Source of the DNA: Cynocephalus volans
Lineage: Eukaryota > Chordata > Mammalia > Dermoptera > Cynocephalidae
Assembly (NCBI RefSeq): GCF_027409185.1
Contig: NC_084474.1
Span: forward strand, 89,457,005 to 89,521,004
Direction of reading: 5' to 3'
Length of the DNA: 64,000 bases
Positions 11,906 through 22,065 of this stretch are shown here, piece by piece. Below the pieces are notes generated by a model. That model saw nothing but the letters and a program-made list of their open reading frames with translations. It was not told the origin of the DNA and ran no database searches. Numbering within the stretch: position 1 is the first letter of the stretch; every line of letters starts with the position of its first letter. The translations under genes were made by a program, and so were the position numbers.

Positions 11906-13013
11906 CTAATGTTGCTGTTGTTATTTGGATTAAAGAAAATAAGTTGGATTCAGCTTCTTGAACAGTGTCTGCAGCACACTGTAAATAATGATGCCATAGA
12001 AAAAGAATATCATGGTTGGAAATGATTTATCAAGTAGAGAAGTGTTTCTTTGCCATTTTCAAGTCATGAGTCCAGCTGAGAACATAATGTAAGTTATGGA
12101 CACTTTCACCTTAAAGAAAACATATAAATAAAACATTGAATATACTTTTGGGGCTTTCCATCTTTTTCAGGACCCTTGTCCAGCCCAAGGTCACCATTTA
12201 CTCAGTAAAACAGCCCAGTGGCATATCGTCCCCTTTCACTCTGCTTTTTTCTGGTCAGTGCTGTGGCATCTGTGATCCTGGCTTTGGAACTTTGGATGAG
12301 CCTCTTCACTGTCTGATCGTCTTTCCCTTTGGAAAAGAATGGGCTTAGAGAAGATGTAAAGGACTTTGACAAGAAATATTAATTAATGAATTGACAGAAA
12401 ACTTTTAGTCCTAGAAACAATGCGTTGCCTACAAAAAGTATCACAAGCAGGATTATTTCTTGCAAAATCATAAAAGTCACATCCTCCCTGTGTGGGGACA
12501 CACAGCAAGATTGACAGCAACAATAGCCCTGTGGTCAGGTTTCCCTTGAATAGTAAGAAGCAAGGCAGTTCCACCCAGTCACATCTTTTTCCAAGGTTGT
12601 AAACCAAGAAAGGTCTTAGCAGTTTAACTAATGGGACTCTTCCAGAGACTTGTTTCCTCATGTCTATATGGCACTCTGAGGTCTCAGGAAAGACAAGGGA
12701 CAAACTGACCATCTTTGGGGTCAAGGGGTTCTTTTTTAGTACTGTACTCAAAGAAGAGTAGTGGCTGGGCCTGAAAAAATTGCAAGTTCCTTCTCAGAAT
12801 CATCAACAGCACAACTTGGAGCCTGGCAGGAGAGGATGAAAATGACTCTGGAGGGAACAGGGAGCTTTATAAAAAATCCACATAACCTGAGAACATATCT
12901 GTCCAGCCATTCTGTCCAGTTAATAATGCCATCACCACTTGGAGAAGGAGACCTCATCACAATAGTCTTGTCACAAATCAGCACCAGCACTTGCCTTTCT
13001 GTCTCATCTCCCC
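11906..13013. other. No gene seen; unassigned DNA
   Basis: Three overlapping open frames of 100-124 codons lie at 12383-13122 on both strands. They lack recognisable domains, no frame dominates, and their codon content looks non-coding. I make no gene call. Confidence 0.45.
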
Positions 13014-13422
13014 GTTTTAGTCTGTTTTGTGTTGCTATAACAGAATTACATGAGGCTGGGTAATTTATAAAGGAAAGAGGTTTGTTTGGCTTACAATTCT
13101 GAGACAGCTGCATCTGGCACAAGCCTCAGGCTGCTTCTACTCATGGAGGAAAGCAGCTGGCAGCCGGCAGGTACAAGCAGATCACATGGTGAGAAGAAGC
13201 AAGAGAGAGAGAGGGGGGAAAAGGTGCCAGGGTCTTCTAAACAACCAGCTCTCATAGGAACTAGCAGAGCAAGAACTCACTCACTACCCCTCCTCCCCCA
13301 GGGAGAGTATTAATCCATTCATGAGGGATCCGCCCCCATGACTCAATCAGTTTCTAACACTGCCACATTGGGGATCAGATTTCCACATGAGTTTTCGGGG
13401 GACAACACATCCAAACTCCATC
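13014..13422 (-). mobile_element. MaLR-type solo LTR, antisense (copy E)
   Basis: The plus strand opens TTTTAGTCTGTTTTGTGTTG. It carries GCTGGGTAATTTATAAAGG, TCACATGGTGAGAAGAAGCAAGAGAG, GGATCCGCCCCCATGACTCAATC, ACATTGGGGATCAGATTTC and a GGGGACAACACATCCAAAC end. It matches an MST/MLT1-like MaLR subfamily that differs from copies A, B and D. Confidence 0.75.
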
Positions 13423-13974
13423 ACCTCACCAGGAGATCATGTCAGAGAAAGCTGGGCAAGATCCTTTGGAATAAGACTAACTTAGAATTCTGACTCGACT
13501 TTTTATAAATTGTGTGACTTTGCATATATTATTTATCCTTTCTGAATATCACTTTCTTTTCATGTAAATGAACATAATAAATTGTAGAGATTTTGAGGGC
13601 CAGAAATAATGCATTACCAAAGAGGCCATAGTAGATGTTCAGTAATTTAGAGCTATTTGCATTAATCCTGCCTCACAATGAGGAATAAATTGATATAGAA
13701 AACAGCAGATTTGTCTTAATTTGAATCTGCTCAAAGACTGTCTCTGTACCATTTCTACAGCCCCATATTCCTGCAAGCAGTGAGTTCTTTTCTCTTTGCT
13801 ACTATACTACTTTGCACATACTTCTATTTATTGAACAAAACTCTGCTAAGTCCCAAAAGTACCAGATATGAGGCATACAAAATAGCCCTTACTCCTGAGT
13901 AGCTAGAAGTCTAGAGAAGGAGCCCAGTGGATATACCATTACAGAAGTGCACACTCACACAACAGCCCAGCAAG
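13423..13974. other. No gene seen; unassigned DNA
   Basis: No supported gene. The part at 13820-13925 resembles a diffuse ancient repeat motif (TTATTGAACAAAACTCTGCTAAG...) but cannot be named. Confidence 0.4.
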
Positions 13975-14130
13975 ACCTTTGTCCTTACCTTCCTTTCAAG
14001 ATGAGGCCCCAAGGCTCCAATAGTTAAGTAACTTGTCAAAGGACATGCCAATAGTAAGCTGGTGGGCTCAGAACTCAGACCCAGGTCTGTATGAATGCAG
14101 ACCCCACGTGCTTTTTGTAACAGTGGCCTA
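13975..14130 (-). mobile_element. MIR SINE, antisense
   Basis: Read on the plus strand it gives the reverse complement of MIR: CAAGATGAGGCCCCAAGGCTCCAATAGTTAAGTAACTTGTCAAAGGACATGCC, then GGGCTCAGAACTCAGACCCAGGTCTGT. The conserved 'aagtaacttg' and 'ttgaacccagg' positions are clear. Confidence 0.65.
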
Positions 14131-14254
14131 TTCTTCCTGTTCATGTACAGTAACATATTCACAGGTTCTGGGGAATAAGATGTGGACATCTTTTGTGGGT
14201 AGGACATTATTCTGTTCAACATACATGTATCACCTTGTGTGATGCTCATGTATT

Positions 14255-14400
14255 AGGTATGCTCATTTTTTTCAGTGTACTCAAGAGGAGACTGAGACAT
14301 AGAGATATAAGAAAATAGTCTAAGGACATCTAGACATTAACATGAGGAGCATGATTCAACCAATTTCCTCTAATTCTAAAGCCTGAATGACTATTGTGCC
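14255..14400 (-). mobile_element. MIR SINE relic, antisense
   Basis: A second MIR-like segment in the same orientation: AGGAGACTGAGACATAGAGATATAAGAAAATAGTCTAAGG, then CATGAGGAGCATGATTCAACC. It is more decayed than its neighbour. Confidence 0.5.
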
Positions 14401-14520
14401 TTAATTATTATGCTTTGCAATTAATGTTCCAAGTGTTGGTCTCTTTCACCAAACCCAACCTCCTTAAGAAGGACCATGTCTTGCTCATACACTCTATGGC
14501 AAGAATATATTTCTTAATCA
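14401..14520 (+). mobile_element. L2 LINE 3' end trace
   Basis: CCTCCTTAAGAAGGACCATGTCTTGC resembles the L2 3' end. Only this core is recognisable. Confidence 0.35.
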
Positions 14521-16593
14521 TGGGACAATGTAGAGGGGGAAAACCAAAAAAAACAAGAAGCAGATAGATGAGAGAAACAAACCAAAAATAACACCCAAAT
14601 ATAACTGATTTTAATTTGTTTTAGAAAAGGGTGATGGGCTAGAAAACTTTCCCAGAAATAAGACCAGATGGAAATCTGTCCACTGACTGCCTCAGCAACT
14701 TTACACACACGTTTTGGTTTATCTTGGTCAGATGAACCAAGAAGACATGGATCGGTAATACTTGAGTCTCCTAAGCAACCGTACAGAAACTTTACAGAAA
14801 TTCTTTCTTGGCCTGCGCTCAGCCAAGGGAGGTGGGTGGAGAGCTCCTCACTAAGCTGCTCGTCCTTGAGTGCTTTTTTCTGCAGCCTCCCTCCTCGTAC
14901 CCCCATTTCTTCATTGCCACAGACTTAATACTGTGTTTTAGAACTTTCAATGGCACACACGTTCTCCTATGTGCTTGGATGTGGAAATCTTTCTTAATAG
15001 GTATTTTTGACACCTTTCCTGTGTCTGTGCTGTTTCATGATCGGAAAGTATATCGTCTTCTGGTCCTGGATTTGACATAATGAGTGACTTTCAACTTTTC
15101 GTTAATCTGCACCATCTATTTTTTTCTTTAACCAAACAAAAGCTGACAAGAAATATCAATGTGTAAAATATTCACCAACAGATCCTTTTGTTGAAATGAA
15201 CTGAAGCCTGAAATCCCGCCACATTCTTTCCGACTCCCACTACAGAGCAGGTACTCACTCCCCTCAGCCACATCTCACCGCTCCTGTTTCCTGCTTGAAC
15301 TCATCATGAAATCTTGCTTTTGCAGGGAGAAGAGTTTGAGGACCTCTGATAGGGGTCCAGCAGCCCTCCATTAGCCATTTTGCTTTTGATTTACTCAGCT
15401 GAAGCATTTGCAGCAGCAACAACTCAGGTGACAGGTTCTGGAACAAAACTCAGTGCAACATTCGGATATTCTGCCTCCTGGACGACCCTCTCTGTAACTC
15501 CAGCACCCTCCGGTCTCTCCTGGTTCTGCATGCTGCCTCGGCTCTTAGGCCATGCAGTCGATGATCAGGACTCCTTGGCATGGTTTCAAAGACTGAATAA
15601 AGTTTATAAAAGGCATTTCTGCTCTGTTCTTTGTTTTTGTTTTCCTGAACAGGGGCTGATAACACAGAGAGACAGTTCCACTGTCTTCCCCTGCTATCTC
15701 TCGTGAACAACTTCACCAAGTCACCAAATGGCCTATTTGAGAGCAACTTGTAATCAAGAACCATCAGTGAGTGACAGGTATGGCTCTGATTGAATAAAAG
15801 CTTAGCAGAGATCATATGAAATACCAACATCAGTCAGCAGATGAGATGACCAGTGTTCTACTTTTAGGCTTGAGTAGCTGGGAGAGCACAAGGTACTCCA
15901 CCCTTCTCTGTCACTTTGGGCCACTCACCTGGATCACACTAAGAAACTCTGGAAGATGCTGTCGTATACAGACTCTTCCATAAGGTGGAAGAGCTGAGAG
16001 GTTACATTGTTTTATATTAATTGATCGATTGATTTAAAGGTTTCTGGATGAAAGGGATGTTGAGAGTTTTCATGTGATGTTTTCTATACCGGTAACACAT
16101 TTTGACCAAGTAAAATATAACTGATGAAGAAATACTTTGCATTGCAATGAAGAACAGTTGTCAATATGGGATCTGGTTGTGGAATGTTCAGAAAACAGAG
16201 GGTAAAATGGTAAAATAACTAATTCAGTTACTATCTCATCACATAATAGAACCTATAAAAATCTCTAAAAAACCCAGTAATGTAGGCTGAGTTTTAGCAT
16301 ATTAACTCATTTTGCATACACTGTATGCCAGGTGATAAGCATTGTGCTAGCATTGAAGAGACGTAAAGTCAGAAAAAAAAAAAAAAACTCACATCCTTAA
16401 GAAACTGCAGCTCAATAGAGTAGATAAAGTATAAACCTCAAGTAATGAAAATCTAATAAAATGTAAAGTCACCATTTTAAACAACTCAGAGAGATATCGA
16501 GAGTCGTTTTGTAAATACAGGAACCAAATCCCTCTGTACTTGAATAATTTTTTCCAAGATCTTCTAGGTCATTTGTGCATGTGTGGTGTTGTA
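14521..16593. other. No gene seen; partly GC-richer, unassigned
   Basis: Nothing can be named with confidence. The stretch 15225-15660 is GC-richer, with AATAAA at about 15596 followed by TTTATAAAAGGC. That could be the tail of an unrecognised LTR, but no matching ends or target duplication were found. Confidence 0.4.
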
Positions 16594-16608
16594 AAAAGGC
16601 TAAATTTC
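16594..16608 (+). repeat. Target-site duplication, left copy
   Basis: AAAAGGCTAAATTTC, identical over 15 bp to 16744-16758. It flanks the CYN SINE, as expected for L1-mediated insertion. Confidence 0.9.
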
Positions 16609-16743
16609 TTTTTTCTTTTTTGTCGTTTTTTCGTGACCGGCACTCAGCCAGTGAGTGCACCGGTCATTCCTATATGGGATCCGAACCCGCGGCGGGAGCG
16701 TCGCCGCGCTCCCAGCGCAGCACTCTACCGAGGGCTTGGCCCC
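16609..16743 (-). mobile_element. CYN-type tRNA-derived SINE, antisense
   Basis: On the minus strand it reads GGGGCCAAGCCCTCGGTAGAGTG, then a GC-rich stretch, then GGGTTCGGATCCCATATAGGAATGACCGGTGCAC, then an A-rich tail. The RGTTCGANNC-like B box (GGTTCGGATCC) points to a tRNA origin. The CCTATATAGG linker followed by a second partial unit (CCGGTGCACTCACTGGCTGAG) fits the dermopteran CYN family as I remember it. The perfect 15-bp target duplication marks a fairly recent insertion. It is GC-rich compared with its surroundings. Confidence 0.8.
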
Positions 16744-16758
16744 AAAAGGCTAAATTTC
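16744..16758 (+). repeat. Target-site duplication, right copy
   Basis: AAAAGGCTAAATTTC, perfect match to 16594-16608. Confidence 0.9.
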
Positions 16759-16799
16759 AACTCTCAAGGGCATGCTCTATCATTCAGCTGTATTAGCGA

Positions 16800-17235
16800 G
16801 AGTGCTATTGGTTGCAAGTATCAAAAATTTAGGTTAAACAAATGGAATCTGAAATAGGTAAATGTATTATTTCCAAAAATGGAAACAAGAGTCACAAATA
16901 GCTTCAGGCGTAGCTTAATCCAGGTACACAAATAATGCAGTTTGGACACTTTATCTTCATTCTTAGGCAAGATCTTTCAATCTCTCAATTGGTGGCAAAG
17001 GGAGCCAAAGGAGGTCTATTAATTTTCTGAGAAAAAAATAGAGTGCTTGTTTATTATGGCACCACAAAATTTCCAGAGATATTTGCAATTGACTAGAAGA
17101 ACTTCATTCTCCTACTAATTTATATTATGTCCCCACCCCTATTATGTTGTTGAGGAGCCAATGAATTGAAAGTCTTACCAGGTGGCTTTGGGACAATTAC
17201 CAGAAGAAATTGAGCAGACTACAGCAAGCCTCTGT
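16800..17235 (+). mobile_element. Unnamed old interspersed repeat (weak)
   Basis: Blocks GGTTGCAAGTATCAAAAATTTAGG, GGTAAATGTATTATTTCC, CTTCAGGCGTAGCTTAATCCAGG and GGTGGCAAAGGGAGCC follow the order seen in a widespread old mammalian repeat (remembered as 'ctgcaagtaacagaaaaccc...'). I cannot name the family. Weaker traces are at 6885-7190 and 55430-55850. Confidence 0.35.
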
Positions 17236-17319
17236 AAAATAAGCAACTGGAAAAACCAAGGAATGCCTTACAGATAAATGTTGACATTGACTATGTAGTA
17301 GCCAAAAGGACTGTGAGGT

Positions 17320-17410
17320 CACTTGCACCAACACCCTTACTTTGTAGATGAAGCTGCTGACGATCAGAGAGGCACATTGACTTGCCTAAGCTTTCAGTTT
17401 TAGGTAGTGA
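17320..17410 (-). mobile_element. MIR SINE fragment, antisense
   Basis: TTTGTAGATGAAGCTGCTGACGATCAGAGAGGCACATTGACTTGCCTAAGC is the reverse complement of the MIR core ('acagatgaggaaactgaggctcagagaggttaagtgacttgccc'). Only the core remains. Confidence 0.5.
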
Positions 17411-18184
17411 CTAAACTTTGACCAAAGTTTAGGTCTCCAGAATTGTTTCATTATGCTGCTCCATTTCTCTGAGCATCATTGTCTTTATCTGTACAAGGAA
17501 TATCACAGTATATGTGGATTCTAACATAACTTCCATGTTTAACAAGCAGAATCCATTTTTGCTTTCTTAATATACTTATTTACTTTCAGTCTGAAGGTTT
17601 CACACACCAGGTGTCCAAGCTGGAAAGAAAGTAAAATTGTACAGTTCCCCTTAAAATTAATCTATTTCATATTTTTATCCTGAAACAGCCTCATTTCTGC
17701 CACTGCTGGGGCCTGAAACTAAATTATGTATATGCATGTGTCTTTAGCCACCAGAATCACAAAACAAAATGATCTACTAACCTTTGAAAAATTCTTCCAG
17801 TGAGGAGCAATTATCTTTTTTATTTGTTTGATTTCACTTTAGAGTAAAGTGATGGTTCTTACAAACTATTAGAGCCAGTGGGAAGTTTCTCATCCTGGAG
17901 GGAGACTGTGAACATGAATTCATTTCACATCTGCTTTTATTAGGACTACTTTTATTAGGAATACTTTGCCTTGTATTTCCTGGTTATTTTTTCCCATTGC
18001 TCAAAAGGGCTATCTCTTCTCCATACATTGCTTCTTGATGTATTATTTCTGTCTGTGCTTGGCAAGGCTCAAACCCTAAAATGTCAAACTCTAACCATAT
18101 ATTAAGAAGATCTAGCATCTTTGTTGCATTTAGAACTTGGCATATGAACATTAATTTAATCTTCCCAATAATCATATGAAATAA

Positions 18185-18195
18185 GTTCTACCGTT
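18185..18195 (+). repeat. Target-site duplication of CYN dimer, left
   Basis: GTTCTACCGTT, matching GTTCTATTGTT at 18454-18464 in 9 of 11 positions. Confidence 0.65.
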
Positions 18196-18453
18196 CTTTC
18201 TTTCTTTCTTTTTTTTTTTTGGTGGCTGGCTGGTACAGGGATTTGAACCCTTGCCTTGACCTTGTTATAAGGCTGTGCTCTAACCAACTGAGACCAACTG
18301 AGCTAACTGGCCAGAACTTTTGTTTTTAATGTAATTTTTATTTTTATTTATTTATTTATTCATTTTTGCTACTTGGCTGGTTTGGAATCTGAACTATTGA
18401 CCTTGTTGTTATCAATACTGTGCTCAAACCAACTGAGCTAACCAGCCAGCCCG
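18196..18453 (-). mobile_element. Pair of tRNA-Ile-like CYN SINE units, antisense
   Basis: On the minus strand the first unit reads GGCTGGCTGGTTAGCTCAGTTGG, keeping an A box (TTAGCTCAGTTGG) and a decayed B box, then an A-rich linker (18320-18357). A second unit follows with GTTAGCTCAGTTGG, GGGTTCAAATCC (B box) and a poly-A/GAAA tail. Both resemble tRNA-Ile. One shared pair of flanking repeats suggests either a dimer or a second insertion into the first tail. The second unit has a 10-bp internal duplication (CCAACTGAGA, 18282-18301). The right target copy is GTTCTATTGTT at 18454-18464. Confidence 0.78.
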
Positions 18454-18774
18454 GTTCTATTGTTAGATATGGACACTGAAGCACTTAGAATTGAATAACT
18501 TGTCTAAAATCACACAGCTAGTGTGTAAGTTGACAGAGCCAGTATTGAAAGCCAAACAGCAATGTCAGTAGTGTTCACACTCACTCCTAACCTTAATGGT
18601 ACACTATTCCAAATGGTCATAACAACTGCATCTAGCAAACGTAGTTAGGAGAAATTAGTCTTTGCATTTGGACAGCATTTGCTGTTGAACAAAGTTTTCA
18701 CTATCTGCTGTCTCTGTCGGAGAAGAGATTACTTGAGGGAGGACAATAGCTAAATAACTTAGAATCCTCACTTT

Positions 18775-19288
18775 GTCTTTTCTGTGCCTGGCTTATTTCA
18801 CTTAACATGATGTCCTCCAGACTCATTCAGGTTGCTGCAGTTGTCAAGATTTCGTTGTTTTTATGGGTCAGTAGGAAGACAAATGCCACATGATCTGACT
18901 CATATGTGGAAGCTAGAGAAGTTGATCTCATAGAAAGTGAGTGTAGAATGATCCTTACCAGAGGCTGGGAAGGGTAAAGGGGAGGAAGGATTGGGAGTGT
19001 TTCGTCAATGGGTGCAGAGTTACAATTAGAAATAAGTTCTAGTGTTTTATTGCATAGGAGATGCCTATAGTTAACAATAATATATTGTATATTTCAAAAT
19101 AGCTAGAAGAGAGGATTTTGTATGTTGTCACCACAAACAAACGTTAAGTATTTGAGGTGACAGATATGCTAATTTTCCTAATTTGATTATTATTCATTGT
19201 ATACATGTATTGAAACATCACACCATCTCCCATAAATATGTATAATTGTTATGTGTCAATTAAAAATACATACATTTTTTAAAAAAAG
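18775..19288 (+). mobile_element. L1 3' end with 5' inversion (L1MA/M-like)
   Basis: From about 18875 to 19288 the sense L1 3' end is clear: TGATCTGACTCATATGTGG, GTTGATCTCATAG, CCAGAGGCTGGGAAGGGTA, CCCATAAATATGTATAATTG and a poly-A-like end. Before it, 18775-18872 is the reverse complement of the L1 sequence directly upstream (GCCTGGCTTATTTCACTTAACATGATG). The inverted part meets the sense part near consensus position 'cagaaagac/aaatgcc' with little loss, the hallmark of twin priming. Non-coding. Confidence 0.85.
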
Positions 19289-19430
19289 AATTCTGGCTCT
19301 GTAGTCAGAAATATCAGCATTAGAATCCTGTCTTTATGATTTCTCATAGAATTTGGAATAGGTGAGCCTCCGTTTCTGAAAAATGCTGAAGATTCTACAT
19401 AATAATACTTCTAGTAGATATTTTTATATT
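19289..19430 (+). mobile_element. MIR SINE, sense
   Basis: TTCTGGCTCTGTAGTCAGAAATATCAGCATTAGAATCCTG, then GGAATAGGTGAGCCTCCGTTTCTGAAAAATG, follow the MIR order from the 'ctctggagtcagactgcc' part to the 'ctcagtttcctcatct' part. It directly follows the L1. Confidence 0.55.
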
Positions 19431-20689
19431 GGATGTTCTATATGCAATTTCCTTTCCTATGTGGGGAAATTTCTGATTGGATAAATATCTTATTGTTGTG
19501 AAGTAAACTTCTACTACAACCCCCTAGAAATTATGATCTGGACATGTAGTCTAGAGCTAGTCAGTTCAGATGTTCTTGCCTACTTTAAAGTTTTCATGAA
19601 TAATTAAGAAATGAAAGGCCAGTGACTTCAGTAAGCAGTAGCACTGGTGATTGTCCAACGCCTTGATCTCCAGGAAAAACAATGATGGTAGTGCCAGCGG
19701 GAGTGTCAGCTATATCTCTGTGACCTGATCCTGGAACTCCAGAGTCCCCAGAAATTCTGAGACATAGTGGTATTTTTTTTTTAATGAATTGTTTTTCTGC
19801 TTAAGTTACTCAGTCAATTTCTGTTGCAGTCAAATTCTATCCAGAATAAACTGGATTTATATGGTTGATCCATAAAAAGTAAAATCAAAATTATCTGGAT
19901 GTAGAGAACAAGGCTTCATGCCTCTGAAGTTTCTTAAATAAGCTCAGTGATTATGGATATTTGTGGAGCCAAAGAAATGAAGAAATGATCACACATCTCC
20001 AACAGTTGTTTCCTTTTGTTGATAATGATGTAAGATACCTGCCGTCTAATTGAGACATGTGCTTTGTCCTTCATAGAGCAGGCGAAAGCATCATTAAGTT
20101 GTTATATGCAAAGGGAAGAAGCTGCAGTAGCTAAGAGGAAGATACTCTGGTACAGTGAGCTGTTACAGAAAGAGCGTGGGCCTCCATTTCTGACCAACAG
20201 AATCTCAGCTCATATAATTTCCAGTAAAATCTATGTGTCACAGGTTGGCTTGGTTAATAGCCATCAAGCAGGTCTTCCAGGTCACTGCCAATTTCATATT
20301 CACCTTTGCATTCCTACCCATTAGCACTTGGAACATTGCTGTCAATATCTGCTAAGGGCATGAATCATCTCAGAAAGCAGGAATAGTGATAAAGTTAGTT
20401 TTACAGGTCTGTGTACTGATCTTCAAAGGTCTGGCCATACATGAGAGGAGATGTCATATTTGAAATACTTCAGGAAGATTTTTCCTGCCTGAATTTCCCT
20501 CTCCACTAATTCTTGCAAAGTCTTGATGTGTCATCTAATGTCCATTCCCTGATTCTAATCAAGTTGTCCCCATTTACACATAGTGTTCAGAGGTTGCTTT
20601 GTTGACATTCTAAACTGGCATTCTGTAGTTTTTCCCTGAGTTATGCAGGTCTCTGAATTACTCATGCCTGCCCTACGTTTAATGTAGAA
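19431..20689. other. No gene seen; unassigned DNA
   Basis: No supported gene or nameable repeat. An 86-codon frame at 20064-20324 on the plus strand has no motif I recognise. Confidence 0.45.
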
Positions 20690-20945
20690 ACTCTCAGTGA
20701 GAGTTTAACAATCCCATTGATTTGGCATCCACCCAACAACAGAAGCACACACATTCTTTTTGAGTGCCCATAGAATACATACCAACATACCAAGATATAC
20801 CAAGTCCTATCTTGGATGATAAAGAAAACATCAAAAACTGTAAAAGGATTGAAATAATACACACTGCATTTTTTAACTGAAAATAAATCAAACCAGAAAT
20901 CAATAATAAAAAGATAACCAGAACATTTCCAAACACTTATGATCA
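20690..20945 (+). mobile_element. L1 ORF2 internal fragment, sense
   Basis: ACCCAACAACAGAAGCACACACATTCTTTT, GATAAAGAAAACATCAAAAAC, GATTGAAATAATACACACTGC and AAACCAGAAATCAATAATAAAAAGATAACC, in this order, correspond to the N-terminal (endonuclease to early RT) part of L1 ORF2. It is cut at both ends, and I see no 3' end nearby. Confidence 0.72.
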
Positions 20946-21747
20946 CACCGGACAATACTGATGATAAGAAGGAAAATGGCTCCAGCTCCTGAACTTCTCA
21001 CACTACACATATCCAGATATCATCCACATCAGTGAGGCCACTGAGCTGATGTCATGGACAGACAAAACTGTTTAAAGCTCCCTCTAAAACCAGCTATTCA
21101 GACTGGACTGGGAAATGTGAGGGCAGGTGGGTGAATGGCAGGAGACAGAATTAGAAGCCCTGTTAACCTGCACTGCTTTACTAATGTGTGCTCTGTTTGG
21201 AGTAAGCGAACATTCTAAACTCTTGTTTTCAGGGGACAACGTATACTCTCTCGGATTGTACTTCTTGGATGTGTACCCTGTGGTGACACTGTCTCAGATC
21301 TAAAAGACATCAGGTCAGCTTCAACCTACTGGCCAGATGGATCCTGTACCTAAATTGCTACTTTGGGCCAGGTAAAAAAAAAGGACTTAACAAAAAAAAT
21401 TAAGGAAAAGGCGACTGGCTCTCTAAACTTTTCCAAAATGGGATATAGGACAGCTTTTCCTGGCGTAGGGACAGCTGGGACTTAGGTTACCTTTAGTCCT
21501 CCAGGAGGCCTTGTGATCCTGCCTTGAGTTATCTTGGACATAGCCCTGGCCCATGGTGACCTCAGACTAATTTTTGGGCTATTGTTCTGCTCCTCAAAAT
21601 CAAACCTGTCGTGTCCATGATGGGGTAGCCCGTGTTTCTTATGCAGGTCCTCAAAAGGTAGAAGCGATGAGTCTGACTCCTGCTTAAAAACCTATCTGCA
21701 AATTTTAAGGCTTCATGAGCAAAGGCTTTACCTGGCAGGCCTCACTT
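20946..21747. other. No gene seen; unassigned DNA
   Basis: Somewhat GC-richer than its surroundings. No motif, domain or repeat could be assigned. Confidence 0.4.
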
Positions 21748-22050
21748 TATTTTGAAATGTGAGCACACCTTGAAATGAAGACAAAGTAGCAAACAATCAG
21801 TTTTTTCAAGAGTTTAAAGACAAGATGCAAACAGTAAATTATGTCCTTCTCTGTAAAAGGATTTTTCAAGGACAATGACATGTGAGGAAAGTGTTCATGT
21901 CTGGAAATTAAGAGGCCAGATTTGCAGTTCTGCCACTGCTGTTTTACCTTTATAACCTAGAGAATTCGACCTTTTTCTCTATGTCTTGTAATTCTCAAAT
22001 AAAAAAAAAGTTAGACCAGATAAGAAGTTCAAGCATGCATCTTAGGGTTA

Positions 22051-22065
22051 AAAGGCACAGATTTT
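22051..22065 (+). repeat. Target-site duplication of PTGES3 retrocopy, left
   Basis: AAAGGCACAGATTTT, matching 23596-23610 in 14 of 15 positions. It occurs once, as AAAATTTGTGCCTTT in reverse orientation, in the right arm near 25079-25094. Confidence 0.9.

Larger units (their letters stand above)
18140..18600 (-). mobile_element. MIR SINE, antisense, split by CYN insertion
   Basis: The left part (to about 18195) has TTTAATCTTCCCAATAATCATATGAAATAAG. The right part (from 18454) continues GATATGGACACTGAAGCACTTAGAATTGAATAACTTGTCTAAAATCACACAGCTAGTGTG. Together they give one MIR interrupted by a tRNA-derived SINE, so the MIR is the older element. Confidence 0.72.

Noticed and set aside
12383-13122. 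Open frames of 100-124 codons on both strands as a two-gene locus
   Set aside because: They overlap on opposite strands, show no domains and no consistent coding bias.
10996-13422. Antisense LTR pair about 1.6 kb apart, the right spacing for a full-length MaLR element
   Set aside because: The two LTRs belong to different subtypes, and MIR sequences lie between them, so they are independent solo LTRs.
18195-18453. tRNA-Ile-like units as functional tRNA genes
   Set aside because: A and B boxes are partly decayed, A-rich tails and target repeats are present, and the acceptor stems do not pair well. These are SINEs.
18759-19329. TTAGAATCCT on both sides of the 5'-inverted L1 as a target duplication
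   Set aside because: The right copy lies about 30 bp beyond the L1 tail and within a MIR core, so it is probably a chance match.
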